Source: DATFRX01 sp035630615 (lineage in GTDB: Bacteria; Actinomycetota; Actinomycetes; Propionibacteriales; Nocardioidaceae). Taken from it: a stretch of DNA of 48,597 nt. Below, one piece after another: positions 24,897 to 33,617 of the stretch. The position numbers were made by a program, and so were the translations under genes. The notes beneath the pieces were generated by a model. It was not told where the DNA came from and made no database searches. It saw only the letters and a program-made list of their open reading frames with translations. Each line of letters starts with the position of its first letter. The first letter of the stretch is position 1. Where the stretch lies: NCBI GenBank assembly GCA_035630615.1, contig DASQKI010000068.1, positions 1 to 48,597 of the forward strand, written 5' to 3'.

Positions 24897-26531
24897 GTGG
24901 ACGTCGCGACCGCCGTCGGGCGAACCCTCGCCGAGCTCGGCATCGATCGGGCCTTCGGGGTCGTCGGGTCAGGCAACTTCCACGTGACCAACGCGATGGT
25001 CGAGTCGGGAGTACGCTTCGTCGCCGCCCGACACGAAAACGGCGCCGCGACGATGGCCGACGCGTACGGGCGGATGAGCGGCCGGGTCGCAGCGGTCACC
25101 GTGCATCAGGGCTGCGGCCTGACCAACGCGATGACCGGGATCACCGAGGCGGCCAAGAGCCGCACCCCGCTCGTCGTCGTCGCGGCCGACGTCCTCGAGC
25201 CGCGGTCGAACTTCTACGTCGACCAGGACGCGCTCGCCGCGGCGGTCGGCGCGGTCCCGATGCGGGTCGCCGACGGCGAGACGGCCGCGGCGACGGCGGC
25301 CCGGGCATACGCGACCGCACTCGGCGACCGACGCACCGTCCTGCTCAACCTGCCGCTGCCGGTTCAGTCGGTCGAGGCGCCGGCCGACACGCTGACCACA
25401 CCGACGCCAGCGCCGCCAAAGGACCGGGCGCCGGACCCGAACGCACTCGACGCCCTCGTCGGCGCGCTGCGTCGTGCCGAGCGCCCGGTGTTCGTCGCGG
25501 GCCGCGGCGCCCGAGGCAGTCGTGACGAGCTGCGCCGCCTCGGCGAGACGGTCGGCGCGCTGCTCGCGACCAGCGCCGTCGCCAAGGGCCTCTTCCATGA
25601 CGACCGGTGGTCGCTCGACGTCTCCGGCGGCTTCGCCTCCCCGCTCGCGGCCGAGCTGATCCGGGACGCCGACCTGATCGTCGGGTGGGGCTGCGCCCTC
25701 AACATGTGGACGATGCGCCACGGCCGTCTGATCGGTCCGGACGCGACGGTCGCGCAGGTCGACCTCGACGCCGCCGCGATCGGCGCGCACGTCGACGCGA
25801 CCATCGGTGTGGTCGGCGACGTCGCGGAGACGGCCCAGGCGGCGGCCGGAGCGCTGGCGGACACGACCGCGACGGGCTATCGCACCGACGACGTACGGGT
25901 TGCCCTGACCGATCGGCTTCGGTGGCGCGACGTCCCGTACTCCGACACCGGCACCGACGACCGCATCGACCCGCGCACACTGACGATCGGGCTCGACGAC
26001 CTGCTGCCGGCCGAACGCATCGTGTCGGTCGACTCGGGCAACTTCATGGGCTATCCGAGCATGTTCCTGTCGGTGCCGGACGAGCACGGTTTCTGCTTCA
26101 CCCAGGCGTTTCAGTCGATCGGACTCGGCCTCGCGACCGCGATCGGGGCGGCGCTGGCGCAACCGGATCGGCTGCCGGTGGCGGCACTCGGCGACGGCGG
26201 AGCGCTGATGGCGGCGGCGGAACTCGACACCGTCGTACGGCTCGGCCTGCCGATGGTCGTCGTGGTCTACGACGACGCGGCGTACGGGGCAGAGGTGCAC
26301 CACTTCGGGCCCGGCGGCCACCCGCTCGACACGGTGCGCTTCCCCGACACCGACATCGCAGCGATCGGCCGCGGCTACGGGTTCGACGCCGTGACCGTAC
26401 GCCGGCCGGCCGACCTCGACGCGGTACGCGGCGGGCTCGACGGCGACCGCCACGCGCCGCTGCTCATCGACGCCAAGGTCACCAGCGACACCGGATCGTG
26501 GTGGTTGGAAGAGGCGTTCCGGGGGCACTGA
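24897..26531 (+). CDS. Thiamine diphosphate-dependent enzyme (benzoylformate decarboxylase/acetolactate synthase superfamily)
   Basis: 544 residues with the three-domain ThDP fold. The catalytic glutamate is E47 in ARHENGAATMADAYGR. The central domain has PVFVAGRGARG and LLATSAVAKGLF. The ThDP/Mg motif starts GDG at about 432-434 and ends in YDDAAYG, where most relatives have NN. GTG 24897 follows the cyclase stop by 16 bases, so the two genes are one unit. A decarboxylase for a 2-oxo acid such as isatinate would fit the context; other carboligase or decarboxylase activities are possible. The 3' end is convergent with ridA. Confidence 0.8.
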   Translation: MDVATAVGRTLAELGIDRAFGVVGSGNFHVTNAMVESGVRFVAARHENGAATMADAYGRMSGRVAAVTVHQGCGLTNAMTGITEAAKSRTPLVVVAADVLEPRSNFYVDQDALAAAVGAVPMRVADGETAAATAARAYATALGDRRTVLLNLPLPVQSVEAPADTLTTPTPAPPKDRAPDPNALDALVGALRRAERPVFVAGRGARGSRDELRRLGETVGALLATSAVAKGLFHDDRWSLDVSGGFASPLAAELIRDADLIVGWGCALNMWTMRHGRLIGPDATVAQVDLDAAAIGAHVDATIGVVGDVAETAQAAAGALADTTATGYRTDDVRVALTDRLRWRDVPYSDTGTDDRIDPRTLTIGLDDLLPAERIVSVDSGNFMGYPSMFLSVPDEHGFCFTQAFQSIGLGLATAIGAALAQPDRLPVAALGDGGALMAAAELDTVVRLGLPMVVVVYDDAAYGAEVHHFGPGGHPLDTVRFPDTDIAAIGRGYGFDAVTVRRPADLDAVRGGLDGDRHAPLLIDAKVTSDTGSWWLEEAFRGH

Positions 26532-26532
26532 C

Positions 26533-26596
26533 CCCTCGGTCCCTCGCGCCGAGGTTGCGCGGGCACCGACGAAAGCGCCGAACGACACACCGAGGG
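26533..26596. terminator. Bidirectional hairpin between convergent genes, with one 32-bp repeat remnant
   Basis: Outer arms CCCTCGGT (26533-26540) and ACCGAGGG (26589-26596), and an inner hairpin CCTCG-CGC-CGAGG (26542-26554). The inner part CTCGCGCCGAGGTTGCGCGG is one reverse-oriented unit of the dispersed 32-bp family. It lies exactly between the ThDP enzyme and ridA stops. Confidence 0.55.
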
Positions 26597-26613
26597 CGCC
26601 GTCGTACGCGGGC

Positions 26614-27084
26614 TCAGCTCACCTCGGCGATGAGCTCCACCTCGACGGGCGCGTCGAGCGGCAGCACAGCGACTCCGACGGCGCTGCGGGCATGCCGGCC
26701 GGCATCGCCGAAGGCCTCGCCGAGCAGCTCGCTGGCGCCGTTGGCCACAGCAGGCTGCCCGGTGAAGTCCGGCGCACTCGCGATGAAGACCACGGCCTTG
26801 ACGATCCGGACCACCCGCGACAGCTCGCCGAGCTCGGCCCGGAGCGCCCCGATGGCGTTGAGCGCGCACTGCCGAGCACATTCGGTCGCATGCTCCGGCG
26901 TCACGTCGGCGCCGACCTTGCCGGCATGGATCAGTGAACCGTCGCGTAGGGGCACCTGGCCGGCCGTATAGACATAGGCGCCGGTCCGTGCCGCCGGGAC
27001 GTACGCCGCGACCGGCGGCACCACCTCGGGCACGGCCAATCCCATGGAGCCGAGCCGCTCCTCCGGAGTCGCGCCTTCAGCCAT
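26614..27084 (-). CDS. RidA (YjgF/YER057c/UK114) family protein
   Basis: 156 residues of the Rid superfamily: YVYTAGQVPLRDGSL, HATECARQCALNAIGALRAELGELSRVVRIVKAVVFIAS, and RSAVGVAVLPLDAPVEVELIAEVS. RidA proteins hydrolyse reactive enamines/imines to keto acids and ammonia. The gene sits next to the DUF4177-like and BagAB-like genes as Rv3678c does in Mycobacterium tuberculosis, so I assign it to the conserved block. It may also help clear imines made by the anthranilate-type pathway next to it. GGGAG precedes ATG 27084. Confidence 0.88.
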   Translation of the reverse strand: MAEGATPEERLGSMGLAVPEVVPPVAAYVPAARTGAYVYTAGQVPLRDGSLIHAGKVGADVTPEHATECARQCALNAIGALRAELGELSRVVRIVKAVVFIASAPDFTGQPAVANGASELLGEAFGDAGRHARSAVGVAVLPLDAPVEVELIAEVS

Positions 27085-27090
27085 CGCGGC

Positions 27091-27249
27091 TCACGCTCCC
27101 TTGGGCCGCTTGAGATAGGCGACCAGGTTCTCGGGGTTCGGCCCCGGCAGGACGGCGACCAACTCCCAACCGTCCTCGCCCCACTGGTCCAGAATCTGCT
27201 TAGTCGCGTGCACCAAGAGCGGCACGGTCGCGTACTCCCACTGCGTCAT
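27091..27249 (-). CDS. DUF4177-like small protein
   Basis: 52 residues, starting MTQWEYATVPLL and containing QWGEDGWELVAVLPG, the pattern of the DUF4177 family. It lies 6 bases upstream of ridA and is co-transcribed with it, as in other actinobacteria. ATG 27249 is chosen over longer in-frame starts because the family begins at this residue. Function unknown. Confidence 0.75.
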   Translation of the reverse strand: MTQWEYATVPLLVHATKQILDQWGEDGWELVAVLPGPNPENLVAYLKRPKGA

Positions 27250-27304
27250 GGCCCTCACCCTAGTGGCCCTCCTCGGCGCGAGGTGTGGGGCTAGGCTCCC
27301 GCCC

Positions 27305-28066
27305 ATGCCGGCTCACTCCCGCGGCGTCTTGACTCGCGCCGCTGACGGACCTGACGCCGTCGCCCGCTACGGCGACCACGCCGATCAACTCGTCGACGTC
27401 CACCTGCCGGCTGGCGAAGCCGCGACCGCGCCGGTGCTCGTCCTGTTCCATGGCGGCTTCTGGCGGCACCAGTGGGATCGTCGCCATACCCGTCCGATGG
27501 CAGTGGCGCTTCGCAACCGCGGCTGGGTCGTCGCCACGCCCGAGTTTCGGCGTACGGGCGGCGGCGGAGGCTGGCTCGGGACCTTCGACGACATCGCGAC
27601 GGTCCGTGAGGTCCTCCCCCGCTTGCTCGCCGACGCGACCGGCCGCCAGGCGTCCGTCGACCCGCTGACCATCGTCGGCCACTCGGCCGGCGGCCAGCTT
27701 GCGATGTGGTGGGCGCTGACCGCCCCCCACCCGGCGTCGGTTCGGCGCGTCGTCGCGCTCGCACCCGTCGCCGACCTGAGTCGGGCCCATGCCGACGACC
27801 TCGACGACGGTGCCGTGGATGCACTGCTCGGCGGCGGCCCCGACGAGCACCCGGACCGCTACGAGGCGAGCGACCCGGCCCGTCTTCTCGGCTCCGGCGA
27901 CCAACCGCCGATCACGGTGCTGCACGGCGCCGACGACGATCGGGTGCCGGCCGAGCACAGTCGAGGGCTAGCCGCCGTGACCCTCGTCGAACTGCCGGGC
28001 GTCGGACACTTCGAGCTCATCGATCCGCTGTCGACGGCGTGGCCGGCCGTACTCGACGCTCTCTGA
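27305..28066 (+). CDS. Alpha/beta hydrolase with HGGFW motif
   Basis: 253 residues. The oxyanion motif is H49-G-G-F-W, the nucleophile is S127 in GHSAGG, the acid is among D210-D212 (HGADDDRVP) and the base is H235 (GVGHFEL). HGGxW is the mark of arylformamidases and related esterases, so a kynurenine formamidase activity is possible and would produce the precursor of anthranilate. No signal peptide. A TAGGCT box at 27292-27297, 7 bases before the ATG, suggests a leaderless transcript. It is divergent from the DUF4177-like gene. The substrate is unproven. Confidence 0.78.
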   Translation: MPAHSRGVLTRAADGPDAVARYGDHADQLVDVHLPAGEAATAPVLVLFHGGFWRHQWDRRHTRPMAVALRNRGWVVATPEFRRTGGGGGWLGTFDDIATVREVLPRLLADATGRQASVDPLTIVGHSAGGQLAMWWALTAPHPASVRRVVALAPVADLSRAHADDLDDGAVDALLGGGPDEHPDRYEASDPARLLGSGDQPPITVLHGADDDRVPAEHSRGLAAVTLVELPGVGHFELIDPLSTAWPAVLDAL

Positions 28067-28077
28067 CCCCACTGGTC

Positions 28078-28121
28078 GCGCCCCGTCAGGTGTGGCCCCG
28101 AGCTCACACCTGGCAGGGCGC
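28078..28121. terminator. Strong hairpin after the alpha/beta hydrolase
   Basis: Arms of 17 bases (28078-28094 and 28105-28121) pair with two mismatches around a 10-base loop, including the perfect CAGGTGTG/CACACCTG. It starts 12 bases after the stop, before the ATPase pair. There is no T tract. Confidence 0.6.
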
Positions 28122-28151
28122 TAGAGACAGCATGGTGGGTAAGTTCGGTTT

Positions 28152-29153
28152 ATGCCCAGCACCCGCCCACGCTCCGAACGTCGCCCTGACGTGCGGCTAC
28201 ACGTGGTGAGCGGCAAGGGCGGCACCGGCAAGACCACCGTTTCGGGCGCCCTGGCGCTGGCACTGGCGTCCGCGGGCAAGCGGGTCCTGCTGTGCGAGGT
28301 CGAGGGCCGCCAGGGCATCGCGCAGCTGTTCGACGTGCCGCCGCTGCCGTACGAGGAGCGCTCGATCGCGGTCGCGCCCGGCGGCGGCGAGGTCTACGCG
28401 CTGGCGATCGACCCGGAGTCGGCGCTGCTGGAGTACCTCGCGATGTACTACCGACTCGGTCGGGCCGGCAAGGCACTCGATCGGTTCGGCTTCATCGACT
28501 TCGCCACGACAATCGCCCCCGGCGTACGCGACGTGCTGCTGACCGGCAAGGTCTACGAGGCGGCTCGCCGGCGTTCGAAGTCCGGCGACCCCTCCTACGA
28601 CGCGATCGTGCTTGACGCGCCGCCGACCGGCCGGATCGCCCGGTTCCTCAACGTCAACAGTGAGGTGGCGGGTCTGGCGAAGGTCGGTCGGATTCGTCGC
28701 CAGGCCGACTCGATCATGACCCTCATGCGCTCACGGCGGACTGCGGTGCATCTGGTCACGCTGCTGGAGGAGATGCCGGTCCAGGAGACCCAAGACGCGA
28801 TCGGCGAGCTGCGCGGCGCCGACCTCCCCGTCGGGTCCGTCGTCGTCAACCTCCGGCAACGGCCCGCCCTCGACGAGGACGCGCAGGCGATGGTCGCCGA
28901 CGGCAAGCTGACTCCCGCCGCCGTATCCAAGGGTTTGTCGACCGTAGGAGTCACCATCGCGAAGACGACGGCAACCGGCCTCCTCGGCGAGGCCCGCGAC
29001 CATCTCGAGCGGCTCGCGCTGCAGGAGCGGCAGCGCACGACTGTCGAGGGACTGGGCGAGCCGGTCGTCGAGCTGCCAAGGCTGGCCGACGGGGTCGACC
29101 TCGGCGGGCTCTACGAGTTGGCCGACGAGCTCGGCTCACAGGGGCTGCCGTGA
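28152..29153 (+). CDS. ArsA/Get3-like ATPase, first subunit (Rv3679/BagA-like)
   Basis: 333 residues of the ArsA/Get3 group of deviant-Walker ATPases. The P-loop SGKGGTGKTT is near residues 20-29, LLCEVEGRQGIAQLF follows, and DAIVLDAPPTGRIARFL is the switch region. Together with the next gene it matches Rv3679-Rv3680 of M. tuberculosis, which form a Get3-like heteromer. ATG 28152 is used; GTG 28191, just before the P-loop strand, is possible. The stop overlaps the next start (GTGA). Confidence 0.88.
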   Translation: MPSTRPRSERRPDVRLHVVSGKGGTGKTTVSGALALALASAGKRVLLCEVEGRQGIAQLFDVPPLPYEERSIAVAPGGGEVYALAIDPESALLEYLAMYYRLGRAGKALDRFGFIDFATTIAPGVRDVLLTGKVYEAARRRSKSGDPSYDAIVLDAPPTGRIARFLNVNSEVAGLAKVGRIRRQADSIMTLMRSRRTAVHLVTLLEEMPVQETQDAIGELRGADLPVGSVVVNLRQRPALDEDAQAMVADGKLTPAAVSKGLSTVGVTIAKTTATGLLGEARDHLERLALQERQRTTVEGLGEPVVELPRLADGVDLGGLYELADELGSQGLP

Positions 29154-30379
29154 CTGGGCGGGCGCGTACGCAGGCCGACAGCCGCCGGCGGCAGCCGTCG
29201 CGGGTCGTACCCGGCGGTCGCGCCGCCGAGCCCGGACCGGCGCTCGACATCGACCAGCTGATCGACCATCCGGAGCAACGGATCGTGGTCTGCTGCGGCG
29301 CCGGCGGGGTCGGCAAGACGACCACGGCTGCCGCGCTCGGGATCCGAGCGGCCGAACGCGGCCGCAAGACCGTCGTGCTCACGATCGACCCGGCCCGCCG
29401 CCTCGCGCAGTCGATGGGCCTGACCGAGCTCGACAACACTCCCCGGCCGGTGAAGGGCATCGGCGAGGACGGCGGCTCGCTCGACGCGATGATGCTGGAC
29501 ATGAAGCGCACGTTCGACGAGGTCGTCGAGGCACATGCCACGGCGGACAAGGCCGAGCAGATCCTGGCCAACCCGTTCTACCAAGCGCTGTCGAGCAGCT
29601 TCGCCGGAACGCAGGAATACATGGCGATGGAAAAGCTCGGGCAGCTCGCCGCCGACGCCGAGCGCACCGGCCGCTGGGACCTCATCGTCGTCGACACCCC
29701 GCCGTCGCGGTCGGCTCTCGACTTCCTCGACGCCCCAGCGCGGCTCGCGTCGCTCCTCGACGGGCGCTTCATCCGACTGATGTTGGTGCCGGCGAAGGGA
29801 CCGGCCCGCGTGTTCACCGCGGGCTTCGGCATGGTGACCGGCGCGCTGACGAAGGTGCTCGGCGCTCAGGTGCTGCGCGACGTCCAGACCTTCGTCGCCG
29901 CGTTCGACACGCTGTTCGGCGGCTTCCGACAACGGGCGGAGAAGACGTACGCCCTGCTCCAAGCCGACGGCACCGCGTTCCTCGTCGTCGCGACGCCAGA
30001 GCCGGACGCGCTGCGCGAGGCGGCGTACTTCGTCGAGCGGCTCACGCAGGAAGAGATGCCGCTCGCCGGTTTGGTGCTCAACCGAGTGACGATGCCGATG
30101 GCGACCAAGCTGACCGCCGTCGAAGCCGAGGCGGCGGCCGCCCGGCTGGACGACGCGGCGACCGGCGGTCCGCTCGGGGGGATCTTGCGGATCCACGCGG
30201 AACTGCTTCGGGTGACCGAGCGGGAGCGGCGGCTGCGGCGACGCTTTTCTAGCGCTCATCCCGACGTGGCGACGGCCGCCGTGCGCGCGCTGCCGAGCGA
30301 TGTGTACGACATCGACGGATTACGTGGGATGGGCGAGCTGCTGGCGAAGACGCCGGCCTCTGAGTCGTCGAAGGACTGA
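29150..30379 (+). CDS. ArsA/Get3-like ATPase, second subunit (Rv3680/BagB-like)
   Basis: 409 residues. The P-loop CCGAGGVGKTTTAAALG is near 48-63, VVLTIDPARRLAQSMGL is typical of this subunit, then MMLDMKRTFDEVV and LIVVDTPPSRSALDFLDAP. An N-terminal arginine-rich stretch of about 25 residues precedes the fold. Translation is coupled to the first subunit. The role in actinobacteria is linked to membrane and stress physiology; arsenite export is not implied because there is no ArsB nearby. Confidence 0.88.
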   Translation: MTGRARTQADSRRRQPSRVVPGGRAAEPGPALDIDQLIDHPEQRIVVCCGAGGVGKTTTAAALGIRAAERGRKTVVLTIDPARRLAQSMGLTELDNTPRPVKGIGEDGGSLDAMMLDMKRTFDEVVEAHATADKAEQILANPFYQALSSSFAGTQEYMAMEKLGQLAADAERTGRWDLIVVDTPPSRSALDFLDAPARLASLLDGRFIRLMLVPAKGPARVFTAGFGMVTGALTKVLGAQVLRDVQTFVAAFDTLFGGFRQRAEKTYALLQADGTAFLVVATPEPDALREAAYFVERLTQEEMPLAGLVLNRVTMPMATKLTAVEAEAAAARLDDAATGGPLGGILRIHAELLRVTERERRLRRRFSSAHPDVATAAVRALPSDVYDIDGLRGMGELLAKTPASESSKD

Positions 30380-30414
30380 GCGACTGCGCCAGCAGTCCGG
30401 CTCTAGACGTGGTT

Positions 30415-30441
30415 AAGGGGCGGTTCTGAGAACCGCCCCTT
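30415..30441 (+). terminator. Terminator after the ATPase pair
   Basis: Perfect 12-base arms AAGGGGCGGTTC and GAACCGCCCCTT around TGA, 36 bases after the stop, followed by a weak TTGCC tail. The best rho-independent-like structure in the window. Confidence 0.8.
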
Positions 30442-30572
30442 GCCACTACCCCGTGTGTTGCGTCCCCCGAGTCCCCCCGCTACCCCCCCGAGAAGGATCA
30501 CTCCCCCTCTTGCGACCCTCACACCTGTATAGACGCCCTTTCCCGGCGTTCGGTTGCACCGGTCCGATCATT

Positions 30573-30601
30573 TTCTGAGATTCGCGTCAAACCCGTAGGC
30601 T
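30573..30601 (+). promoter_or_regulatory. Candidate leaderless promoter of the PBP gene
   Basis: TTCTGA (30573-30578) and TAGGCT (30596-30601), 17 bases apart, place the transcript start at or next to ATG 30609. No ribosome binding site is seen before that ATG, which fits leaderless initiation. Confidence 0.4.
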
Positions 30602-30608
30602 GTAGACC

Positions 30609-33101
30609 ATGTCGTTGCCCAGCTCTCCCAACGGCGAGCGCAAGATCGGCCGCAACCTACTCACGATGGCCACCGTGAGCGGTATCTGCGGCGTGCTCGT
30701 CGCCGGCCTGGTGCTGCCCTTCGCCAGCCTCGTCGGCATCACCACGCAAAACGTCGCCGAGGGCTTCCACGACCTTCCGCTCGAGCTGCAGGAGACGCCG
30801 CCGGCGCAGCGGAGCACGGTCCTCGACATCCACGGCAAGCCGATCGCGTACTTCTACGACGAGAACCGGCACGATATCTCGCTCGACAAAGTCGCCCCGA
30901 TCATGCGGGAGGCCCTCCTCGCGATCGAGGACACCAACTTCTACGAGCACGGCGCGCTGGACATCAAGGGCACGATCCGCGCGTTCATCAACAACGCTGC
31001 CGAGGAAAACGTCCAGGGCGGCTCGTCGCTCACCCAGCAGCTGGTCAAGATGATCCTGCTGTCGCAGGCCGACACTCCGAAGGAGCGCCTGGAGATCACG
31101 GCGAGCGACGGCATGGAGGGGTACGCGCGCAAGATCCGCGAGCTGAAGTACGCGATGGCCTACGAGGAGTCGCACACCAAGGACGAGATCTTCGAGGACT
31201 ATCTCAACTTCGCGTACTTCGGCGATGGCGCCTACGGCATCGACGAGGCCGCCAACCACTACTTCTCGGTCGAGCCGTCGCAGCTGAAGCTGAAGCAGGC
31301 GGCGCTGCTCGCCGGGATGGTCAAAAACCCGAGCGCCTACAACCCGACGCAGTTCCCTGAGGCGGCGGCCGATCGGCGCAACACGGTGCTGGCTCGGATG
31401 GCGCAGCTCGACATCATCTCCGACGAGCAGGCGAAGTCGCTCTACAACACTCCGCTCGGCATGGACTTGAGCTACCGATCCAACGGGTGCGTGAGTACGG
31501 AGGCGCCGTTCTTCTGCGACTACGTTCAGCAGTGGCTGCTCACCGAACCCTATCTCGGCGATACCCGTGACGAGCGTGAGTATCGGCTCGAGACGGCGGG
31601 CTTGACCATCAAGACCACGATCGACCTGCGATACCAGCACGCCGCAGACAACGCTGTCCGGAACAACGTCTATCCGACCGACAAGGCGATCGGCGGCCTG
31701 GCGATGGTGGAGCCAGGAACCGGTGAGGTCCGGGCCCTCGCTCAGTCGCGGCCGATGGGACGAGACGAGAAAGCGGGGCAGACCTACCTCGACTACGTCG
31801 TGCCGCCCAAATATGGCGACGCCAATGGCTTCCAGGCGGGATCGACCTTCAAGGTCTTCGTCCTGGCGACAGCGCTCAAGAGGGGCTACCCCACGTCGAC
31901 CGAGTTCTATGCGCCGCCGGTGTTGACGCAGCCCGAAGGTACGTACGAGTACTGCAACGGCTATAACGCCGAGTCATGGACCGTCGAAAACTCCACCGAC
32001 AGCGGCAGCATGGACATGTACACCGGTACGCAGCTGTCCGTGAACACCTATTACGCCCAACTCGAGGAGCTAGTGGGCGTCTGCCCAGCCGCCAAGATGG
32101 CCGAGAAGATGGGCATCGAGCTGCCGCTGTCGACCGACAAGGGCGCAAATAACTGGGTCGACAACGGCCCGTTCACCCTCGGTACCGCGGACACCAACCC
32201 CTTGTCGATGGCTGCGGCGTACGCGACCTTCCCAGCGCGCGGCAAATACTGCGAGCCCTATCCGGTGACCGAGATCCTCGACCGATTCGGCGACGTCGTC
32301 CGGACGGTCAGCCCTGACTGCAAGCGGGTGTTCCCGCGCGTGGTCGGCGACGCGGTCAACGACATTCTGCGGGGCGTCCAGGAGACAGGCTTCGGAGCCG
32401 ACAACGGCCTGACCCTCAATGTGCCGTCGGCCGCCAAGACCGGAACGATCAGCGGCAACCGCGCGGTGTGGTACATGGGCTACACCGAGGATCTGTCGAC
32501 CGCGTCGATGATCGCGGGCGCCAACGCATCCGGCCACTGGGTGACTCTGAATGGCAAGAGCGTCGGAGGCGATGTCATCGAGGAGGCGTTCGGTTCTACC
32601 GAGGCCGGGCCGATGTGGTACAACGCGATGAGCGTCATCCAACAGTGGCTCAAGGGCAAGGACTTCGTGCCGCCGGACCAGAGCAAGCTCGGCGGCAAGG
32701 TCAATATCGTCCCGGATACCGGCGGCATGTCGATCACCGACGCGAAGCAGCTGCTACGCGATCACGGCTTCAAGCCGCTCGTGGGCTCGTATCAAAACTC
32801 CGCGTACGCCGAGGGCACGGTGGCGTTCACCGATCCAGGCGCCGGTAGCGAGGCGTACAAGAACCAGCCGATCACGATCTACCCGTCGACTGGTTACGTC
32901 CCGCCGCCCGAGGACAACGGCGATGACGATGACGGTGACAACGACAACGGTGGCGGCAACGACGGCGGAGACGGCGGCGGACCGCACGACGGCGGCCCGG
33001 ACGGCGGACCTGGAGACGGCGGAGCCGCAGCCAACGACGGCGGTGGCGCAGACGGCGGCCCCGCAGCTAACGACGGCGGTACTAACGACGGCGGTAACTG
33101 A
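30609..33101 (+). CDS. Class A penicillin-binding protein with PASTA domain (PonA2-like)
   Basis: 830 residues: a cytoplasmic tail, a membrane segment (about 18-45), a glycosyltransferase domain with catalytic E107 in AIEDTNFYEHG and GGSSLTQQLVKM, and a transpeptidase with S412 in GSTFK, S477 in SVN and K610 in KTG. A PASTA domain (about 690-765) and a tail of about 60 residues made of G, D, N and P complete it. It polymerises and cross-links peptidoglycan outside the cell. Order after the ArsA-like pair and before a metallophosphoesterase matches mycobacterial ponA2 (Rv3682). The usual whiB gene between them is missing. Confidence 0.93.
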   Translation: MSLPSSPNGERKIGRNLLTMATVSGICGVLVAGLVLPFASLVGITTQNVAEGFHDLPLELQETPPAQRSTVLDIHGKPIAYFYDENRHDISLDKVAPIMREALLAIEDTNFYEHGALDIKGTIRAFINNAAEENVQGGSSLTQQLVKMILLSQADTPKERLEITASDGMEGYARKIRELKYAMAYEESHTKDEIFEDYLNFAYFGDGAYGIDEAANHYFSVEPSQLKLKQAALLAGMVKNPSAYNPTQFPEAAADRRNTVLARMAQLDIISDEQAKSLYNTPLGMDLSYRSNGCVSTEAPFFCDYVQQWLLTEPYLGDTRDEREYRLETAGLTIKTTIDLRYQHAADNAVRNNVYPTDKAIGGLAMVEPGTGEVRALAQSRPMGRDEKAGQTYLDYVVPPKYGDANGFQAGSTFKVFVLATALKRGYPTSTEFYAPPVLTQPEGTYEYCNGYNAESWTVENSTDSGSMDMYTGTQLSVNTYYAQLEELVGVCPAAKMAEKMGIELPLSTDKGANNWVDNGPFTLGTADTNPLSMAAAYATFPARGKYCEPYPVTEILDRFGDVVRTVSPDCKRVFPRVVGDAVNDILRGVQETGFGADNGLTLNVPSAAKTGTISGNRAVWYMGYTEDLSTASMIAGANASGHWVTLNGKSVGGDVIEEAFGSTEAGPMWYNAMSVIQQWLKGKDFVPPDQSKLGGKVNIVPDTGGMSITDAKQLLRDHGFKPLVGSYQNSAYAEGTVAFTDPGAGSEAYKNQPITIYPSTGYVPPPEDNGDDDDGDNDNGGGNDGGDGGGPHDGGPDGGPGDGGAAANDGGGADGGPAANDGGTNDGGN

Positions 33102-33115
33102 AAGACGCCGCGAGG

Positions 33116-33577
33116 TCAGGCGCCGAGCTGGCGCTTGACCTCCGCCGCGACGGCAGCTCCGTCGGCTCGATCCTTGACCTTGGGCTTGATGGTTCCCATG
33201 ACCCGGCCCATGGCTCGCATGCCGTCGCCGGCCACGCCGAGCTCCTCGATCGCCCCCGACACGATCTGCTCGATGGCTGCCGCGTCGAGCTGCTCGGGTA
33301 GGTAGTCCATCAGGATGGCCGCCTCGGCGGTCTCCTTCGTGGCGAGCTCCGGACGCTCTGCGTCGGCGAATGCCTGGGCGGCCTCACGGCGCTTCTTCGC
33401 CTCGGTGCCGATGATGGCGGTCACCTCGTCGTCGGACAGCTCTCGCTCCCTGTCACCGGCGACCTCGGCGTTGCGGATCGCGGTCAGCGTCATCCGCAGG
33501 GTCGACGCACGCAACTCGTCGCGGCTCTTCATCGCTCCGGTCAGGTCGCGGCGTACTCGATCCTTCAGCTCGGCCAT
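33116..33577 (-). CDS. GatB/YqeY-domain protein
   Basis: 153 residues, MAELKDRVRRDLTGAMKSRDELRASTLRMTL at the start (quoted in part), then LSDDEVTAIIGTEAKKRREA and MRAMGRVMGTIKPKVKDRADG, the pattern of YqeY. The domain resembles the tail of GatB, which contacts tRNA. ATG 33577 is the family start; the longer reading frame is not conserved. Convergent with the PBP gene across 14 bases. Confidence 0.88.
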   Translation of the reverse strand: MAELKDRVRRDLTGAMKSRDELRASTLRMTLTAIRNAEVAGDRERELSDDEVTAIIGTEAKKRREAAQAFADAERPELATKETAEAAILMDYLPEQLDAAAIEQIVSGAIEELGVAGDGMRAMGRVMGTIKPKVKDRADGAAVAAEVKRQLGA

Positions 33578-33617
33578 GGTCCCAGTCTTGCATTGCCGGG
33601 TGTGACAGCCTGGACCC

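Noticed and set aside
28152..30379. Arsenite efflux system
   Set aside because: The ATPases are of the ArsA fold but there is no ArsB, ArsR or ArsC nearby. Gene order matches the Rv3679-Rv3680 block instead.
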